DNA of 64,000 nt from Mesopusillimonas faecipullorum. GTDB lineage: Bacteria > Pseudomonadota > Gammaproteobacteria > Burkholderiales > Burkholderiaceae_B. Positions 1-8,691 of the stretch are shown here, in pieces. The stretch spans positions 62,001 to 126,000 of the forward strand of contig NZ_JACDXW010000006.1 of NCBI RefSeq assembly GCF_020539505.1. The letters run 5' to 3'. The notes below the pieces were generated by a model that saw only the letters and a list, made by a program, of their open reading frames with translations, was not told the DNA's origin and searched no databases. Position 1 is the stretch's first letter. Every line of letters starts with the position of its first letter. The translations under genes and the position numbers were made by a program.

Positions 1-1
1 A

Positions 2-1573
2 AGCGGAGACGCCCCGCAACCAGGCAGAGCGCACAATGGCAGCCATATCGTGGCAGACGATATGCATATTGGGATAGCGATAAGGCGGAACAGCCGTGCG
101 GTCGCCCATTTCCAACATACGCGGTTCGGCAGAGGTTACGCCGGTAAGCAGCAGGGCCAAGGTGGGCGCATCGTTGGAGGGGTAGCACGTCGTGAAATCG
201 TAGGAAAGCAGCCCACCTTGATCGTCCAGCCCCCCTTGCACGTCCATGAGTTGAGTGGCCCCTTTGGGCTCCCAGCCATGTTCTTGCTCTCGGGTGAGCT
301 GAACCCGCACCGGCCTACCGATGGCACGTGAAACCAGCGCGGCATCGGCACAGACGTCGTCGGCACAATTGCGGCCATAGCAACCAGCGGCTTCCATGCG
401 CACGATGTCTATGCGCCCTTCGTCTTCTTGCAGCAAACGGCTAAGTTCGATGCGCAACATATGGGGGTTTTGAGTGCCCGACCAAACGCGTACGCCATCT
501 TCGCCGTAATCGGCTACGGAACACGATGGGCCAATGGAGGCATGCATTTGATACGGCCAGATATAGGTGCGATGCAACTGCACCCCAGCCTGCACCTCGG
601 GCGGTGCTTCCGTTTGTTCGCGCAGCACACGTTCGGTATAGGGTTGGCTGCGCACGGCTGCGTCAAGGTCTTGCAGATCGATCAGCGGGGGCGGTGCTTG
701 CCACTCGACCTTAAGCACCTGCGCGGCTGCGATGGCTTGTTCTTCTCTGGGTGCCGCCACCGCCACGAAATCGCCAAGCACCACGACTTCTATTTCTGGT
801 GCGATATGCGCAACAGAGGTTTTGTCTACCGAAATCAAGCTTTTGCCGACGAAGGGGCCGGCGTCTCGGCCTACGTAGGGTGGGCGCACGACTCGCGCAT
901 GCCACATTCCCGGCACGCGCACGTCGTGCACATAGACCAGCTGACCCGTAGCCTTGGCGGGAATGTCGACACGGCTGGCGGGCTTCCCGACCAAGGTATA
1001 GCTAGCAGCCGGTTTAAGCTGAACCTGATCGGAATGCGGCAGACGGTGATGCTCTGCCTGAAAGAGTGGCCAGTAAAGCGTGCTACGCCCGTCAGGCGCG
1101 CAGATGCGCCCGCCTTCTTCTATAAGCAAGGTATCTGCCGCCAGCCCCCATGCAGCCGCCGCTTTATCAAGCAAGAACTGCCGGGCAACGGCTGCCGCCT
1201 GACGCAAAGGCATGGAAGAAATCTGGATGGTGGCACTGGCAATGGTAGGGCCTTGATTGGGCGTTGCCGAGGTGTGGCCCAGCAACATCTGTACGGCATC
1301 AAGCGGCAGATAAAGCTCTTCGGCCACAATTTGCGCCAAGGCGGTACGCACCCCGGTACCCAGGTCGACGTGACCATTAAAGGCCAGGACGCGTTGCTCT
1401 TGCGCCAGCATGGCGATGAAAATGTCGTCGTAAGGCTGACGGTATTCAGAGGCCAGCCCAGGTTGGCGCGGGGCCGGCTTGGGGGCACTGGCCGCAGGCC
1501 TAAGCACCAAAATGGCGCCTTCGGCTTGCCATAAGCGGCTGAAAAGAGTTTTGGGTAAAAGTTCGGTTGGCAT
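2..1573 (-). CDS. Xanthine dehydrogenase-family molybdopterin-binding subunit (NicB-like), 3' end outside window
   Basis: The frame stays open from an ATG at 1573 to the window edge, giving the first 524 residues. Residues about 68-90 (HVDLGTGVRTALAQIVAEEL) and the following TPNQGPTIASA match the N-terminal Mo-hydroxylase region of nicotinate and isoquinoline dehydrogenases. Later stretches such as VRPPYVGRDAG and GCYGRN are also family-like. The product should carry molybdopterin cytosine dinucleotide and hydroxylate an N-heterocycle at the expense of water. The catalytic glutamate lies near the C-terminus, beyond the window, so activity cannot be judged. An AGGA box lies about 8 bases before the ATG; another ATG 5 bases upstream is in a different frame. 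The gene diverges from the 2Fe-2S subunit across 276 bases. Substrate is inferred only. Confidence 0.85.
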   Translation of the reverse strand, partial: MPTELLPKTLFSRLWQAEGAILVLRPAASAPKPAPRQPGLASEYRQPYDDIFIAMLAQEQRVLAFNGHVDLGTGVRTALAQIVAEELYLPLDAVQMLLGHTSATPNQGPTIASATIQISSMPLRQAAAVARQFLLDKAAAAWGLAADTLLIEEGGRICAPDGRSTLYWPLFQAEHHRLPHSDQVQLKPAASYTLVGKPASRVDIPAKATGQLVYVHDVRVPGMWHARVVRPPYVGRDAGPFVGKSLISVDKTSVAHIAPEIEVVVLGDFVAVAAPREEQAIAAAQVLKVEWQAPPPLIDLQDLDAAVRSQPYTERVLREQTEAPPEVQAGVQLHRTYIWPYQMHASIGPSCSVADYGEDGVRVWSGTQNPHMLRIELSRLLQEDEGRIDIVRMEAAGCYGRNCADDVCADAALVSRAIGRPVRVQLTREQEHGWEPKGATQLMDVQGGLDDQGGLLSYDFTTCYPSNDAPTLALLLTGVTSAEPRMLEMGDRTAVPPYRYPNMHIVCHDMAAIVRSAWLRGVSA

Positions 1574-1677
1574 GGCATTCCTGCCCTGATGTGGGCGCAT
1601 ACGCCGCGCATCAAATGTGTACGTGATATTCCCACCTTACTCCAATCGACGCGCCACATAAAGGCCTATCGACCAGC

Positions 1678-1695
1678 CCCCTACCGAGATAGGGG
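1678..1695. promoter_or_regulatory. Palindrome in divergent promoter region (candidate operator)
   Basis: CCCCTA-CCGAGA-TAGGGG is a perfect inverted repeat with 6-base arms. It lies in the 276-base control region between the divergent Mo-subunit and 2Fe-2S genes. Its size suits a MarR- or other dimeric regulator. No regulator binding is known from the sequence. Confidence 0.35.
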
Positions 1696-1849
1696 AAAAC
1701 CATGAAAACACTTAATTCAATGAACGCACTGCAGCAAGTTATCATTGAAAACACCGGCAAGTGGCCGGGAAACAAGACCTTCCTTGCCCACACATAGAGC
1801 GTACACACTATATTTCTAGGCAAACTGTCTTTACCGCGGTACTTCCACC

Positions 1850-2323
1850 ATGAGCCGTAGCACGCCCCTGACGCTCAGCGTCAACCAGCAAACCCATACC
1901 GTCACCGTTAGCCCCGGCACGCCACTGCTATATGTCTTGCGTAACGATCTAGGCTTGAATGGGCCTAAGTTCGGTTGCGGCCTGGGCGAATGCGGCGCCT
2001 GTACGGTGCTGGTAGACGGCGTCGCCGCGCGTTCCTGTGTGCTACCCGTGCATGCCGTGCTTGAGCACGAAGTCACCACACTGGAAGGGCTGGGTACTGC
2101 CGAAGCGCCAGGGCCCGTGCAACAAGCTTTCATCGATCAACAGGCTGCGCAATGCGGCTACTGCCTGAATGGCATGATCATGACCGTACAAGCCTTGCTC
2201 AATCGCAACCCACACCCCACCGAAGAACAGATACGCCGCGAGCTCAAGTACAACCTGTGCCGTTGCGGCACGCACATGGAGATCCTGGCGGCAGTCAGGC
2301 AGCTGGCGGAGCGCCATTCATGA
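1850..2323 (+). CDS. nicA: 2Fe-2S subunit of nicotinate dehydrogenase-type Mo hydroxylase
   Basis: This 157-residue protein has the full two-cluster layout of small Mo-hydroxylase subunits. A plant-type ferredoxin set is seen at C43, C48, C51 and C63 (CGLGECGAC ... C), and the second cluster at C102, C105, C137 and C139 (CGYC ... CRC). It passes electrons from the Mo centre to a cytochrome or other acceptor. The sequence around GLNGPKFGCGLGECGACTV and VQQAFIDQQAAQCGYC closely resembles Pseudomonas NicA as I remember it, so nicotinate or a related pyridine is the likeliest substrate. Other isoquinoline-oxidoreductase-type enzymes remain possible. The stop overlaps the next start in ATGA (2320-2323), implying translational coupling with the cytochrome fusion. 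Confidence 0.75.
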   Translation: MSRSTPLTLSVNQQTHTVTVSPGTPLLYVLRNDLGLNGPKFGCGLGECGACTVLVDGVAARSCVLPVHAVLEHEVTTLEGLGTAEAPGPVQQAFIDQQAAQCGYCLNGMIMTVQALLNRNPHPTEEQIRRELKYNLCRCGTHMEILAAVRQLAERHS

Positions 2324-5151
2324 AGTCAACGCCGACCGGCCTGCAGGTCGCATCATCGTCCTCCCCTGTTCCCGCTACTTGGCGCACCTTGCATGGGGCT
2401 GTGCTGCGCCCACCTTTGATGCAATGGGACGGGGCGCGTTATACCGGTGCCCGTTTAGCCAAACTGAACGATACGGAAGCCGCTCAGCTTACCGGGGTGG
2501 TCAGCGTAGTGCGGCATGGCGACTTCGTAGGAGTGGTCGCCTCTCAACCCCAACAAGCACAACGCGCCTGTAGCCTGCTAGACGCCACCTGGCAGCTACC
2601 TGTCGATGCTCAGGCAAGCTCACACACAGCACTGCCCGGCGCAGGCGCCTCTACTGAAGCTTCATCCAGTGGCGCCCCCGCTTTTCAGCGTAGCTACGGG
2701 TGGCAAGCCAACGCTGCCGGCAAGCCGGCCTGCGCGATTGCCGAATACGACGGCCAGCAACTGAGCGTATGGGCCAGCGTAGCTGACAGCCTAAAGCTAC
2801 GCGACGAACTCGCGCAACTGTGCGAGCTTGCTCCCAGCGCTGTGCATATCTTTGCCTGGAGAGAGGGCGACGCCTACGATACGGCAGTCGATGCTGCCCT
2901 GCTCAGCCGACACACAGGCCGTGCGGTACGGGTTCAAGCGCAAGCCGACACCTTATCCAGCGATCTCCAAATACAGTGGGCAGCGCGCGGCGCCCCTGGC
3001 GCGGCGCTCTATCAGGCACAAGGCCCTTACGCCCAAGCCTGGCGCCCTTCGGTAGCCGCCTTGCTGTGCGGCTTGCAGCACACCATCCCTACCGGCATCA
3101 GGCTAAGCCCAGACACCCTTAACGAGCAGGCCGACTCAGGCGCGCTCACCTCAGTCACGCTGACATCACACACCAGCAACGACGATACGCTGGCCGTCCA
3201 GGTATTCGCCCGGGAATCTTTTTTTGACGAATATTGGCGCGATCAAAGCCAAGACCCTTTGCAAGCCAGGCTGGACGAGCTTCAAGATGACACGGGACGC
3301 GCACTGATAAGGTCTGTCGCCGAACGCGCCGACTGGGCAGGGCAGGCACCCAAACCAGGCCAAGGCCGTGGTTTTGCCTATGCGCATATTGTTGACGACA
3401 CCAAACAGCCCCCCAGCCAAGTCTGGTCGGCGTGGGTAGCCGACGTGGCGGTAGACCCGCAAAGCGGCGCTATCCAGCTTACCGGCCTTACCGTGGGCCA
3501 CGATGCACGCGGCCTGGACACCGAGCCAAGCTCCCGACAAACGCTGGAAGACCATATTCGCGGCAGCGCCACGCGCTGGCTGCAAGCCTCGCCCAGTTAC
3601 GATAGTTGGGGGGGCGCCTCCGAAGACGCGTCCTCAAACGCTCAATCAACGTCTATTCAACTGGCTCAGCCATCGGTGCCCACGGCGCCAGCCGAACCTC
3701 TGTTCTGGCATCGTGGCGCCGAATTGCCAGCGGCGGCGGCCATCGCCAATGCCATTCATCAAGCTACCGGCATACGCATCAGGCAGGCGCCTTTCGATAC
3801 CCAAGCTTTACAGCGCCAACTGCTGCAAGGCGACAGCAAAGCCTTTTCCTGGAAACGCAGCTTGGCCTGGCTAGGGGGTGCGGCTGCCGCCGTTGGGGGC
3901 GTGCTGCTGACCGCTATGCCCTGGCGCCCTGCCATTGCACCATTGGCCGCCGTCGACACCTCTATCTATTCCGAGCAAGCTATCGCGCGTGGCCGCCTGG
4001 TGGCGATTGCGGGGGATTGCGTAGTGTGTCACACAGCTAAAGGCGGCCAGGAGAATGCCGGCGGCTTGGCCCTTGATACGCCCTTCGGGTCCGTCTACAC
4101 CACCAATATCACCCCCGACGTTGAAACTGGTATCGGCAGCTGGAGCTACGCCGCTTTCGAGCGCGCCATGCGGCAAGGCATCCACCAAGACGGGCGTCAT
4201 TTGTATCCCGCTTTTCCCTACACCGCCTTTGCCAAAATCAGCGACACAGACATGCAAGCCCTGTATGCCTATCTGATGACGCAAGAGCCTGTTTCCTACA
4301 AGCCGCCCGAAACGCAGTTGGCCTTTCCCTACAATTTGCGGCCTACCCTGGCAGGCTGGAATCTGCTGTATCACGACCCCAAGCCTTATGTGCCTGACAC
4401 AACGCAAACCACGCTGTGGAACCGCGGCGCCTATCTTGTGCAGGGCGCTGGCCATTGCGCCGCCTGTCACTCACCGCGCAACGCCTTGGGCGCGGAAAAA
4501 ACAGGCGAGCATTTCCTGGCCGGCAATGTGATTGACGGATGGGAAGCTCCCGCGCTGAATGCGCTTTCCAAAGCGCCGATTCCCTGGACGGAAGCCAGCC
4601 TTTATGCCTATTTGCGCACGGGCTATTCGCCTTTGCACGGCGTAGCTGCGGGCCCTATGGCGCCTGTGGTGCATGGTTTGTCGCAGTTGCCTGACGAGGA
4701 CGTGCGGGCGATGGCGCATTATCTGGCAACGCTAGCCGCCCCCGATAGCAACACAGCCAGCCAGGCCCAACAAGCCGCGCTGTTAGAACAGCGCAGTCGG
4801 GAAAATGAGGCCGTCATGCTATTGCCGGGTGAACGCCTATTCGAAGGCGCCTGCGCCGTTTGCCACGACAGCCGGGACGGCCCGCCCTTATTCGGCGCAC
4901 GCCCCTCTTTGGCGCTTAACACCAATCTGCATAGCCAACTACCGGACAACGTCATCCAGGTGCTGCTGCATGGCGTGGAAGAACCCGCACTGCCCAGCAT
5001 GGGCTATATGCCCGGCTTCAAGGACAGCCTGAACGACAAGCAGCTTGAAGACCTGTTGGTATACATGCGCCAGCGCTTTGCTCCCGACCAACCCGCCTGG
5101 GAAGATCTGCCAGAAAAAATCAAGGCTTTGCGCGCGGCACCAAAACACTGA
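2320..5151 (+). CDS. Fusion of reduced Mo-hydroxylase-like domain, membrane anchor and triheme cytochrome c
   Basis: The 943-residue product starts at the ATG overlapping the nicA stop. Residues about 10-490 follow the Mo-hydroxylase large-subunit order: LHGAVLRPP and FVGVVASQPQQAQRA near the N-terminus, then SFFDEYWRDQSQDPLQARL, GQGRGFAYAHIV and AAAIANAIHQATG. The region is shortened, and the usual active-site GxGE segment is not seen before AAAIANAI. A hydrophobic segment (about 514-533, LAWLGGAAAAVGGVLLTAM) is followed by three CxxCH haem sites at C567, C713 and C845. This resembles the cytochrome C-terminus of NicB, which takes electrons from the 2Fe-2S subunit to the respiratory chain. 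The haem domain should face the periplasm. I infer that the first half is a non-catalytic partner of the divergent Mo subunit. Confidence 0.8.
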   Translation: MKSTPTGLQVASSSSPVPATWRTLHGAVLRPPLMQWDGARYTGARLAKLNDTEAAQLTGVVSVVRHGDFVGVVASQPQQAQRACSLLDATWQLPVDAQASSHTALPGAGASTEASSSGAPAFQRSYGWQANAAGKPACAIAEYDGQQLSVWASVADSLKLRDELAQLCELAPSAVHIFAWREGDAYDTAVDAALLSRHTGRAVRVQAQADTLSSDLQIQWAARGAPGAALYQAQGPYAQAWRPSVAALLCGLQHTIPTGIRLSPDTLNEQADSGALTSVTLTSHTSNDDTLAVQVFARESFFDEYWRDQSQDPLQARLDELQDDTGRALIRSVAERADWAGQAPKPGQGRGFAYAHIVDDTKQPPSQVWSAWVADVAVDPQSGAIQLTGLTVGHDARGLDTEPSSRQTLEDHIRGSATRWLQASPSYDSWGGASEDASSNAQSTSIQLAQPSVPTAPAEPLFWHRGAELPAAAAIANAIHQATGIRIRQAPFDTQALQRQLLQGDSKAFSWKRSLAWLGGAAAAVGGVLLTAMPWRPAIAPLAAVDTSIYSEQAIARGRLVAIAGDCVVCHTAKGGQENAGGLALDTPFGSVYTTNITPDVETGIGSWSYAAFERAMRQGIHQDGRHLYPAFPYTAFAKISDTDMQALYAYLMTQEPVSYKPPETQLAFPYNLRPTLAGWNLLYHDPKPYVPDTTQTTLWNRGAYLVQGAGHCAACHSPRNALGAEKTGEHFLAGNVIDGWEAPALNALSKAPIPWTEASLYAYLRTGYSPLHGVAAGPMAPVVHGLSQLPDEDVRAMAHYLATLAAPDSNTASQAQQAALLEQRSRENEAVMLLPGERLFEGACAVCHDSRDGPPLFGARPSLALNTNLHSQLPDNVIQVLLHGVEEPALPSMGYMPGFKDSLNDKQLEDLLVYMRQRFAPDQPAWEDLPEKIKALRAAPKH

Positions 5152-5174
5152 CGGCGCCTGAGAGCGGCGCCGTC
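5150..5174. terminator. GC-rich hairpin between convergent genes
   Basis: GACGGCGCC and GGCGCCGTC form perfect 9-base arms around a 7-base loop. The hairpin overlaps the stop codon of the cytochrome fusion and lies 40 bases past the end of the convergent livF-like gene. It has no U-tract, so termination or 3'-end protection is inferred. Confidence 0.55.
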
Positions 5175-5213
5175 ATGGGGTACTGCATAGAGCATGTGCC
5201 CACAAAAGCGGGC

Positions 5214-5954
5214 TTACACCGTCAAGTAGGCCCGACGCACCTCTTCGTTCTCTGCCAGCTCGGCCATAGACCCGGTGTAACGAATCTGGCCTTTTTCCAG
5301 CACATATGCGCGATCTGACACCAGTTCGGCAAAGTGCACGTTCTGCTCGGAGAGCAGAATACTGACGCCTTGTTCTTTAAGGGCCAGAATCATGTGCGCC
5401 ATTTGCTCGACGATGACGGGTGCCACGCCTTCCGAGGGCTCATCCAGCAACACCAAAAAAGGGTTGCCCATCATGGTTCTGGCGACAGTGAGCATTTGCT
5501 GCTCGCCCCCGCTCATTTGCCCGCCGGGCCGGTCTTGCATAGCCCCGAGATTGGGAAAGAGCGTGTATAAGTCTTCGGGCTTCCAGGTGTGAGCGGGGCT
5601 ACCGTCAGGCCATGTGCGTGGCGGCTGGCGTCCGACTTCCAGGTTTTCGGTAACGGTAAGGTCGGTAAAAACACGGCGGTCTTCAGGCACAAAACCCAAG
5701 CCGGCCCGAGCAATCTCGAACGGTTGCTTGCCCGAAATCGTTTGCCCCATGAACTCGACTTTGCCTTTCCACTTGGACATCAAGCCCATGATGCTCTTGA
5801 GGGTAGTGGTTTTACCCGCCCCATTGCGACCCATCAAAGCCACGACTTCCCCACGTCGGACATCCAGCGAAACACCGAACAAAATGTGTGCAGCCCCGTA
5901 CCAGGCGCTTAGGTCCTCTACTCGCAACAGAGTGGTGTTAGCAGTTTGCGTCAT
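5214..5954 (-). CDS. HAAT ABC transporter ATP-binding protein, LivF type (importer 1)
   Basis: The 246-residue protein has Walker A GRNGAGKTT, signature MSGGEQQML, Walker B LLDEPSEGVAP and the LivF-type ending with YVLEKGQI. It is one of two ATPases that power uptake by a branched-chain amino acid-type (HAAT) importer at the inner membrane. It is the last gene of a four-gene operon read leftwards: binding protein, fused permease, LivG-like, LivF-like. Its start overlaps the preceding gene by 4 bases. HAAT systems carry amino acids, amides, urea and aromatic acids. The nearby Mo hydroxylase suggests a heterocyclic or aromatic acid, which is inference. Confidence 0.9.
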   Translation of the reverse strand: MTQTANTTLLRVEDLSAWYGAAHILFGVSLDVRRGEVVALMGRNGAGKTTTLKSIMGLMSKWKGKVEFMGQTISGKQPFEIARAGLGFVPEDRRVFTDLTVTENLEVGRQPPRTWPDGSPAHTWKPEDLYTLFPNLGAMQDRPGGQMSGGEQQMLTVARTMMGNPFLVLLDEPSEGVAPVIVEQMAHMILALKEQGVSILLSEQNVHFAELVSDRAYVLEKGQIRYTGSMAELAENEEVRRAYLTV

Positions 5955-6721
5955 ACTTTTTCAGCATTCTTTTCAAAGGTTTTACCTGTCCCAAAGTAGA
6001 CCTCTTGCACCTTGGGATGATTGCGGATGTCTTCGGCACCGCCCTCGGCTATGATTTGCCCACGCGCCAGCACCAGCATGCGGTCGGCGTAAGCAAACAC
6101 CACATCCATACTGTGCTCGGTGAACAGCACCGCCATATTGCGCTCGATAACCAAGCGCTTGGTCAGCGCCATCAGGTCGTTGCGCTCTTTGGGGGCCATG
6201 CCCGCAGTAGGCTCGTCCATGAGCAGCAGCTTGGGTTCATTGGCCAAACCCATGGCAAGCTCTACCCGCTTGACGTCGCCATAGGCCAGTTCGCTGCAAG
6301 GTCTGTCGGCCTGCTCGTCCATACCTACCTGCGCCAGAAGCGCCAGCGCGCGATCGCGGTACTGCGTAGAGGCCGTCGAAAAAAATGAATAAATCTTTTT
6401 TTCGTGCGAGAGCAAAGCCATTTGCACGTTCTCGACCACAGTCAGGGAGGCAAACGTAGCGGCGATCTGAAAGGTGCGACCTACCCCCATATGGGCAATC
6501 TTGCGTGGCGCCATGCGGACAAGCTCTTTGCCCATTAACTTGACCGAACCCGAAGACGCCGGCAACTGCCCGCCCACCATATTGAAGGTGGTGGTTTTAC
6601 CCGCCCCGTTCGGGCCGATCAGGGCCAGCAGTTCGCCTTCTTGAATGTCGAAGTTGACTTGGTCGACAGCTTTGTTGCCGCCAAAGTGTTTACTGAGATT
6701 ACGGACTTCCAACAAACTCAT
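5951..6721 (-). CDS. HAAT ABC transporter ATP-binding protein, LivG type (importer 1)
   Basis: The 256-residue ATPase has Walker A GPNGAGKTT, a LivG-style signature LAYGDVKRVELAM in place of LSGGQ, Walker B LLLMDEPTAGMAP, and the H-loop FTEHSMDVVF. The variant signature is normal for LivG. It pairs with the LivF-like protein as the nucleotide-binding dimer of importer 1. Its ATG overlaps the stop of the permease gene (6718-6721), and its own stop overlaps the LivF-like start, so the three are tightly coupled. Confidence 0.9.
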   Translation of the reverse strand: MSLLEVRNLSKHFGGNKAVDQVNFDIQEGELLALIGPNGAGKTTTFNMVGGQLPASSGSVKLMGKELVRMAPRKIAHMGVGRTFQIAATFASLTVVENVQMALLSHEKKIYSFFSTASTQYRDRALALLAQVGMDEQADRPCSELAYGDVKRVELAMGLANEPKLLLMDEPTAGMAPKERNDLMALTKRLVIERNMAVLFTEHSMDVVFAYADRMLVLARGQIIAEGGAEDIRNHPKVQEVYFGTGKTFEKNAEKV

Positions 6722-8631
6722 GCCGCTTTCTCCTGCAAGGCGGTCGTGCGGCGGTTACGCCGTTGTTCGAACAGTTGCCGGAAGAAGCCGGCGATACCCT
6801 GCGGGAACGTGAGCACCAGCAACAGAATGACGCCGCCGAACAGCGCGTGCCAATACTGGGTGAGCCCAAGGAAGTAATCCTGCAGGAGCTTGAAGGTTGC
6901 GGCGCCCACGATAGGCCCGACCAAGGTTTGCACACCACCCAGCAACACCATAACCAAAGCATCCACCGAACGCGCGATGTCTATGACCTCGGGTGAAGCC
7001 ACGCCCTTTGAAAATACGAACAAGGCACCCGCCAGGCCGGCAAAAGTACCGGACAAAATAAAGGTGATCCACTGCACGCGCTTGACGTTGATGCCCAGTG
7101 CATCGGCACGCAATGCGGAATCGCGGCAGGCTCGCATGGCGTAGCCAAAGGGTGAGTAGAGAATGCGCCACAACACCAGAATGGCGCACAAGACCACGGC
7201 CAGGCTGAAGTAATAATAGTTATTACCTTGCAGCCAGGGCTCGGGCCAGATGCCGATTAGGCCGTTAGAGCCGCCCGTGAAGTCATCCCATTGATAAACC
7301 ACGGACCATACGATCTGGGCGAAAGCCAGTGTCAGCATGGCCAGGTAGACCCCCGATAGCCGTATGCAGAACCAGCCAAACACCAGCGCCGCGATACCGG
7401 CAACGATAGGCGCCAGCGCAATGGAGAGCCCCATGGAAAGCGCGGCTGCCTTGATGAGCAAGGCAGCCCCATAAGCCCCCAAGCCAAAGTACGCGGCATG
7501 ACCAAAGGAGTTCATGCCACCGGGGCCCATCATGAAGTGCAGACTGACAGCAAACAGTGCGGCAATGATGATGTCCAGCAGCAGCACCGGTGCGTAAGGC
7601 ATCCATTCGCTAAGCAAGGGTATGACAGCCAACACCGCCACCACGGCAAGGGCCAGGATCTTGAAACCCGAGCCTGCCGGGCGCAGCGGCGCTTCTATGG
7701 GGGCCGAGTTGCGGCTATGCCCCTGCATGCGGCCAAACAAGCCCCACGGACGGAACACCAATACGATGGCCATGAATACGAACTCGACGACCAGCGTCAG
7801 TTTCGGGAAGGCAAAGGTCATGCCGAAGATTTCGACGTTACCCAAGGCAATACAGAGCGCCTTTAACTGGGCGATAAGCAATGCCGCCACGTAGGCACCC
7901 GGGATGGAACCCATGCCACCGACCACAACAATAACGAAAGCATCGCCAATTACGCTGATGTCTAGCGTAAGGTTGGCGGGGATGCGTGGAAGCTGCACGG
8001 CACCGCCCAGACCAGCCAGGAACGCACCCAGCGCGAACACGCCGGTAAACAGCCAAGCCTGGTTGACACCCAGCGCCCCCAGCATCTCGCGGTCTTGGGT
8101 GGCTGCGCGCACCAAGGTACCCCAGCGCGTGCGCGTGAGCAGCAGCCACAGCAGGCCCAACACAATGGGCCCAACAAAAATCAGGAACAAATCGTATTTA
8201 GGGAAATAACGCCCTAGTATGGGGAAGGAGTCGCTGAGCCCCGGAGCCAGCGGGCCGAGTAAGTCTTCAGGGCCCCATAACCACATGGCGGCGTCGTTGA
8301 ACACCAGCACCAAGGCAAAGGTTGCCAGCAACTGAAAGAGTTCGGGAGCGCGATAAATACGGCGCAGTAGCACGATTTCTATGAGAGCGCCCAGCGCCCC
8401 TATGAGCAAGGCGGCAGCAATTAAGCCAAACCAAAAGCCCATGGGTGAGTCGCCCAGCGTTTGCACCATGGTGTAAGCCACGTACAAACCCAACATGTAC
8501 AGGGAGCCGTGCGCAAAGTTGACGATGCGCGTAACGCCAAAAATAAGAGACAAGCCGGCTGCAACAAGAAACAGCGACGACGCCTCGGCCAGCCCGTTCA
8601 TGAACTGGACAATAAAACCAGAGAAATCCAT
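6718..8631 (-). CDS. Fused LivH-LivM type HAAT permease (importer 1)
   Basis: This 637-residue membrane protein joins both HAAT permeases in one chain. Residues about 1-295 match LivH (FVNFAHGSLYMLG-like start with GVTRIVNFAHGS, later GGMGSIPGAY). A charged linker rich in R, S and P (about 296-320) follows, and residues about 320-625 match LivM (GGMNSFGHAAYFGLGAYGAAL, then ARSVDALVMVLLGG). Separate livH and livM genes are the usual state, as in importer 2 of this window. The fusion enforces 1:1 stoichiometry in the membrane. The ATG at 8631 lies 60 bases after the binding-protein stop, with a hairpin between. Confidence 0.9.
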   Translation of the reverse strand: MDFSGFIVQFMNGLAEASSLFLVAAGLSLIFGVTRIVNFAHGSLYMLGLYVAYTMVQTLGDSPMGFWFGLIAAALLIGALGALIEIVLLRRIYRAPELFQLLATFALVLVFNDAAMWLWGPEDLLGPLAPGLSDSFPILGRYFPKYDLFLIFVGPIVLGLLWLLLTRTRWGTLVRAATQDREMLGALGVNQAWLFTGVFALGAFLAGLGGAVQLPRIPANLTLDISVIGDAFVIVVVGGMGSIPGAYVAALLIAQLKALCIALGNVEIFGMTFAFPKLTLVVEFVFMAIVLVFRPWGLFGRMQGHSRNSAPIEAPLRPAGSGFKILALAVVAVLAVIPLLSEWMPYAPVLLLDIIIAALFAVSLHFMMGPGGMNSFGHAAYFGLGAYGAALLIKAAALSMGLSIALAPIVAGIAALVFGWFCIRLSGVYLAMLTLAFAQIVWSVVYQWDDFTGGSNGLIGIWPEPWLQGNNYYYFSLAVVLCAILVLWRILYSPFGYAMRACRDSALRADALGINVKRVQWITFILSGTFAGLAGALFVFSKGVASPEVIDIARSVDALVMVLLGGVQTLVGPIVGAATFKLLQDYFLGLTQYWHALFGGVILLLVLTFPQGIAGFFRQLFEQRRNRRTTALQEKAA

Positions 8632-8648
8632 AACTTTCCAGACCAGAG

Positions 8649-8681
8649 TGCCCGGCGCGCTGAAGGAGCGCGTGCCGGGCA
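8649..8681 (-). other. Intercistronic hairpin between binding-protein and permease genes
   Basis: TGCCCGGC (8649-8656) pairs with GCCGGGCA (8674-8681), with an inner GCGCT/AGCGC extension. It lies between the binding-protein stop and the fused permease start and has no U-tract. A role in mRNA stability, keeping binding protein in excess, is inferred by analogy with malE-malF type elements. Confidence 0.5.
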
Positions 8682-8691
8682 GGGGTGAGCA

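Noticed and set aside
428-1534. Long plus-strand open frame of 368 codons
   Set aside because: It lies opposite the Mo-binding subunit, whose minus-strand frame matches the family clearly; the plus-strand translation resembles nothing.
5951-6721. LivG-like ATPase lacking LSGGQ as a sign of inactivity
   Set aside because: The LAYG-type signature is normal for LivG proteins, and the other catalytic motifs are intact.
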